Below are positions 61,324 through 64,000 of a stretch of 64,000 nt of DNA, in pieces. The DNA lies in assembly GCA_040357565.1 (NCBI GenBank), contig JBDODJ010000014.1, one strand, 5' to 3'. The notes beneath the pieces are model-generated. The model was not told where the DNA came from. It did no database searches and saw only the letters and a program-made list of their open reading frames with translations. A program made the translations under genes and the position numbers. This DNA is from Cercozoa sp. M6MM (taxonomy: Eukaryota; Endomyxa: Ascetosporea). Numbering within the stretch: the first letter of the stretch is position 1; the number at the start of each line of letters is the position of its first letter.

Positions 61324-63008
61324 ATGTACACGGGTGCCAGAAGTGTGCGCGCTCTAATCAGGTTGGCGCAGTTTCGATGCGCGAGCAAGGTTTGCGGATC
61401 TGTAACTGTTTTGGAAAGAAAGACGCACCCGTTCCTGTTTGCCTTAAGCAGGATTGGAAGCAGTCCGTGTTGCAAGTGCACCGATCGGGCTTCAACGTAT
61501 CTTTGTTTTTGTGGAGTGCTTGACCTGTAAATCTATAGCACGCATATTGACAACGTTGTGCTTTGTCTCCTTGCAGCCGTCGCGCGACCTGTTCTGGAAC
61601 ACAGGCAACGTCGTCGAGAGTTCCGGCAGTGCCGTCGTTGTCGACGTCGATGTCAATGCGAAGTACACCGAGAGCGGCAAGCCTGAGGTGTGCGCCTTTG
61701 CTTTTACTCTGCTGGATCCTGGGTTCCTTCCTTGTTCAAGCGCGTATCTCCCGTAGAAACAACGTACGCTACTTACCTGTGCGCACGTCGTTGCGAACTC
61801 TCGTACGGCAAGCTTTAGGCTTTGCTCCAAGTGTTCGTGCCGCTATCTTAACTGTCTGGACTGGTGTTTTAGGCTTCTTGTGGATCGACTCGAAGAGCGG
61901 TGCTAACCATGGCGTCGGCACTTCTGTGCCACTGAAGGTGTCTCTTTTTTGGTGTGTGTGTGGTTTTCATTGATCGGGTGTGCCTTTTTATCCTGAGTTA
62001 ATCTTTCCCCAGGTCATTGCCACGGCACATGAGATCGACTTGGCTTTATTGACTCCTGATCGTAGCCTTCTTTACAGGAAACCAGGACACTTGTTCTACA
62101 GTAGCCTGCTGTGGGAGTGTAGTGGGACCCGACACTGACGCAGCCACGCGTGAGCTCGTCGACCGGTTTTTCGAAGAGCAGCTTGCGCCGGCACAACTGG
62201 CCGGTTCGATAGTTCTGTAGTTCAGTTCGGTTGGGCTTTGTGATGTGCACACCGAGTGCGAGTACAGAGGAGCTGCCGAAGCGAGGCGAAAAGTGTGTTG
62301 TCGTTGGCTTTCCGGGCGGTGGCTCAACACTCTGCGTCACCTCTGGTACACCCATTTCTGCCTTAGCAACTTATGTGTGAGAAGTGCATTTTGCAAGGGT
62401 GCCAACTGAATAGGTGTCGTTAGTCGCGTGGAGGGTGTTCACTATGCGCACAGTTGCGGCAGTCACCTCGCCATTCAGGTTGACGCTGCTGTCAATGGCG
62501 GCAACTCTGGTGGTAAACCCCTCTATCTTTATCTGTATATATAAATATATGTATATATAATATAGTACAATATAATATGTTATGATGCATACAGGTTAGT
62601 TTAACGTTCTTTACAGGTGTTCTGGCCGATACGAAGAGCGACGCAGTCACCGGCATCGTTCATCAAGGTTTCTCGGGCTCCGACTATCAGGTAGGACCCT
62701 TGGACTCATAGAAATCAACATATATATATATATATAATATATGTATTTATCCCGTATCAATATTAGAACAATGGCTCGGCCATTCCGACCAACGTGATTC
62801 GACTCTTCCTGGACGCTGTTGAGAAGGGCGACCTGCAGACGCCTGAGATGAACGAGTGGATCACCGACTTTGGCCTGCCGGTAGCCTCTGTGTCCAGAGT
62901 CTACTCTTAAAGCTGAGCGTTGGCTGTTGGTGCAGACCTGGATCCCGGCTTGGTCGGCACAGCCGCTGCTCGATGATCCTCTGCTGCGCGAGAAGCTTGT
63001 ACCGCTGC

Positions 63009-63062
<54 letters not shown>

Positions 63063-63683
63063 TGTATCCATTTAGGGTGTGCCTAACGGTGAGTGGGCGC
63101 AAGCAGGCGTCGTGCTGACCCGACTGAGCAAGGCGTCCAATGCCTACCGACAGGGGGTACTGCCAACAAATTCATATATATATATATATGTATATATAAA
63201 TATATATAGCTATACTGGTGAATTTTGTGCTCAGAAAGTGAAAGAAGGCGACGTGCTGCTGCAGGTGGACGGACACACTGTCAGCAACGCCGGCATGGTG
63301 ACACTCGAGGTGTGTTTCGACCGCTTTGTCCCTTGAGGGGGTTAGGTACACGGTGTGTTTCAGGGAGTGGAGAACCCGGTGTTTGTGAGAATTCTCACTG
63401 CTCTCAAGTACCTTCTTTCTCACTGGAATAAACTGGACCTGGACTGGACTGGACTGGACTAAATCTGGACCAAACACGTGTGTAGAAAGCCGGGCGATCT
63501 GATGAAGTTCAAACTCTGGCGTCCGTCCGAGCAACGCATTGTGGATGTGCGTGTTTACCCCCCCCCTTCACTCCACCGCTTACCCCTGTCTGTAGGTCGA
63601 ACTGGAGGCCGAGCGTGTCAATCAGTTCGCGCTAAACTACGAGTACTCTATTCTGTCAACACATACTCCGCCTTCCCCACTGT

Positions 63684-63750
<67 letters not shown>

Positions 63751-63760
63751 NNNNNNNNNN

Positions 63761-63814
<54 letters not shown>

Positions 63815-64000
63815 TGTGTGTGTGTGTGGACTAGTACGCTGTTGCTTTTGTAGACACGACCGACCGTCCAGTTGGGCTTGCATTGGCGGCTTTTTGTTCA
63901 CGCGTCTGTCGCTTCCCTTCGTCAGCTCTGTACTACTACGCTTATGCTCTCTTCCCCCCCTCTTTGGAGGAGAGTACTCGTGCTTTGTGCCTTGTAGAGA
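61324..64000 (+). CDS. Deg/HtrA-type serine protease with PDZ domain, 3' end outside window
   Basis: ATP-independent serine protease or chaperone. ATG 61324 (MYTGARSVRALIRLAQFRCA) is a basic, possibly organellar targeting, N-terminus. Spliced exons then follow the family closely: SVLQVHRSGFN, PSRDLFWNTGNVVESSGSAV, then KQRTLLTCAHVVANS with the catalytic His (about 61763-61802). VIATAHEIDLALLTPD follows with the catalytic Asp, then EELPKRGEKCVVVGFPGGGS, GVVSRVEGVHY, and QVDAAVNGGNSGG with the catalytic Ser (about 62480-62514). GIVHQGFSGSDYQ and SAIPTNVIRLFLDAVEKG follow. A PDZ domain reads AGVVLTRLSKASNAYRQGV and KEGDVLLQVDGHTVSNAG. The last exon in the window (63854 on) reads CIGGFLFTRLSLPFV, which fits the second PDZ-like region of the plant DEG9-type group. 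The whole catalytic triad is present; location is not determined. Confidence 0.93.
62538..62735 (+). repeat. Two AT-rich intron tracts
   Basis: Imperfect TATA tracts at about 62538-62580 and 62719-62745 lie in separate introns of the Deg protease gene. Confidence 0.7.
63013..63060 (+). repeat. (AT)n microsatellite in Deg protease intron
   Basis: A perfect AT run of about 45 nt, between the exons encoding LREKLVPLHK and GVPNGEWAQ. A second AT tract is at 63174-63209 in the next intron. Confidence 0.9.
63685..63828 (+). repeat. (TG)n microsatellite with 10-N gap
   Basis: TG run with N at 63751-63760 inside an intron of the Deg protease gene. Confidence 0.95.

Noticed and set aside
61763-62035. 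The His in VIATAHEID as the catalytic His of the Deg protease
   Set aside because: The upstream exon encodes TCAHVVAN, the true His motif. HEIDLALL aligns with the catalytic Asp strand instead.

Overview
The window is nuclear DNA of an intron-rich eukaryote with a compact genome. Nearly every coding stretch is split into short exons by GT...AG introns, mostly 40-120 nt. All three stop codons act as stops. The gene set is purely eukaryotic: histone deacetylase, chromodomain protein, Piezo channel, Patched-type transporter, SNARE, Lunapark and an oligosaccharyltransferase-like subunit. The species cannot be named from the sequence; a free-living or parasitic protist or alga is my guess. There is no rRNA, tRNA, CRISPR array, transposase or prophage that I can support. 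Six runs of N (four of 10, two of 100) sit in microsatellites or poly-C introns and are assembly gaps.

Layout. 1-2163 (+): 3' part of a chromodomain/AT-hook protein. 2336-5525 (+): histone deacetylase. 6289-9530 (-): histidine-phosphatase (phosphoglycerate mutase-like) protein. 9624-11286 (+): REXO4-type 3'-5' exonuclease. 11619-28955 (+): one very large mechanosensitive Piezo channel gene, which appears to carry ankyrin repeats and a PAS-like segment. 29094-30770 (+): C2H2 zinc-finger protein. 31236-32375 (-): membrane-anchored nucleoside diphosphate kinase. 32542-33224 (+): Ost3/Ost6-like membrane protein. 33362-34753 (-): Sec20-like SNARE. 34926-36325 (-): ankyrin protein. 36536-38236 (+): type I membrane protein. 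38633-43308 (+): Patched/NPC1-like RND protein with a sterol-sensing domain. 43613-48832 and 49028-55749 (+): two large unrecognised helical proteins. 55863-58813 (-): Gln-rich protein. 59432-61058 (+): Lunapark. 61324 to the window end (+): Deg/HtrA serine protease, cut by the window edge.

There is no operon logic. Intergenic gaps are short (about 100-800 nt), several gene pairs are divergent, and neighbours are functionally mixed. Chromatin is represented by the first two genes, and the ER/secretory membrane system by the Ost3/6-like, SNARE, type I membrane and Lunapark genes. The most unusual signals are the domain architecture of the Piezo gene, a strongly over-represented 10-bp palindrome (TCCGCGCGGA), splice donors that favour GTAC over GTAAGT, and introns built from a few recurrent sequence families. 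Coordinates of multi-exon genes are gene spans; internal exon borders were read by eye and are reliable only where a protein motif crosses the junction.
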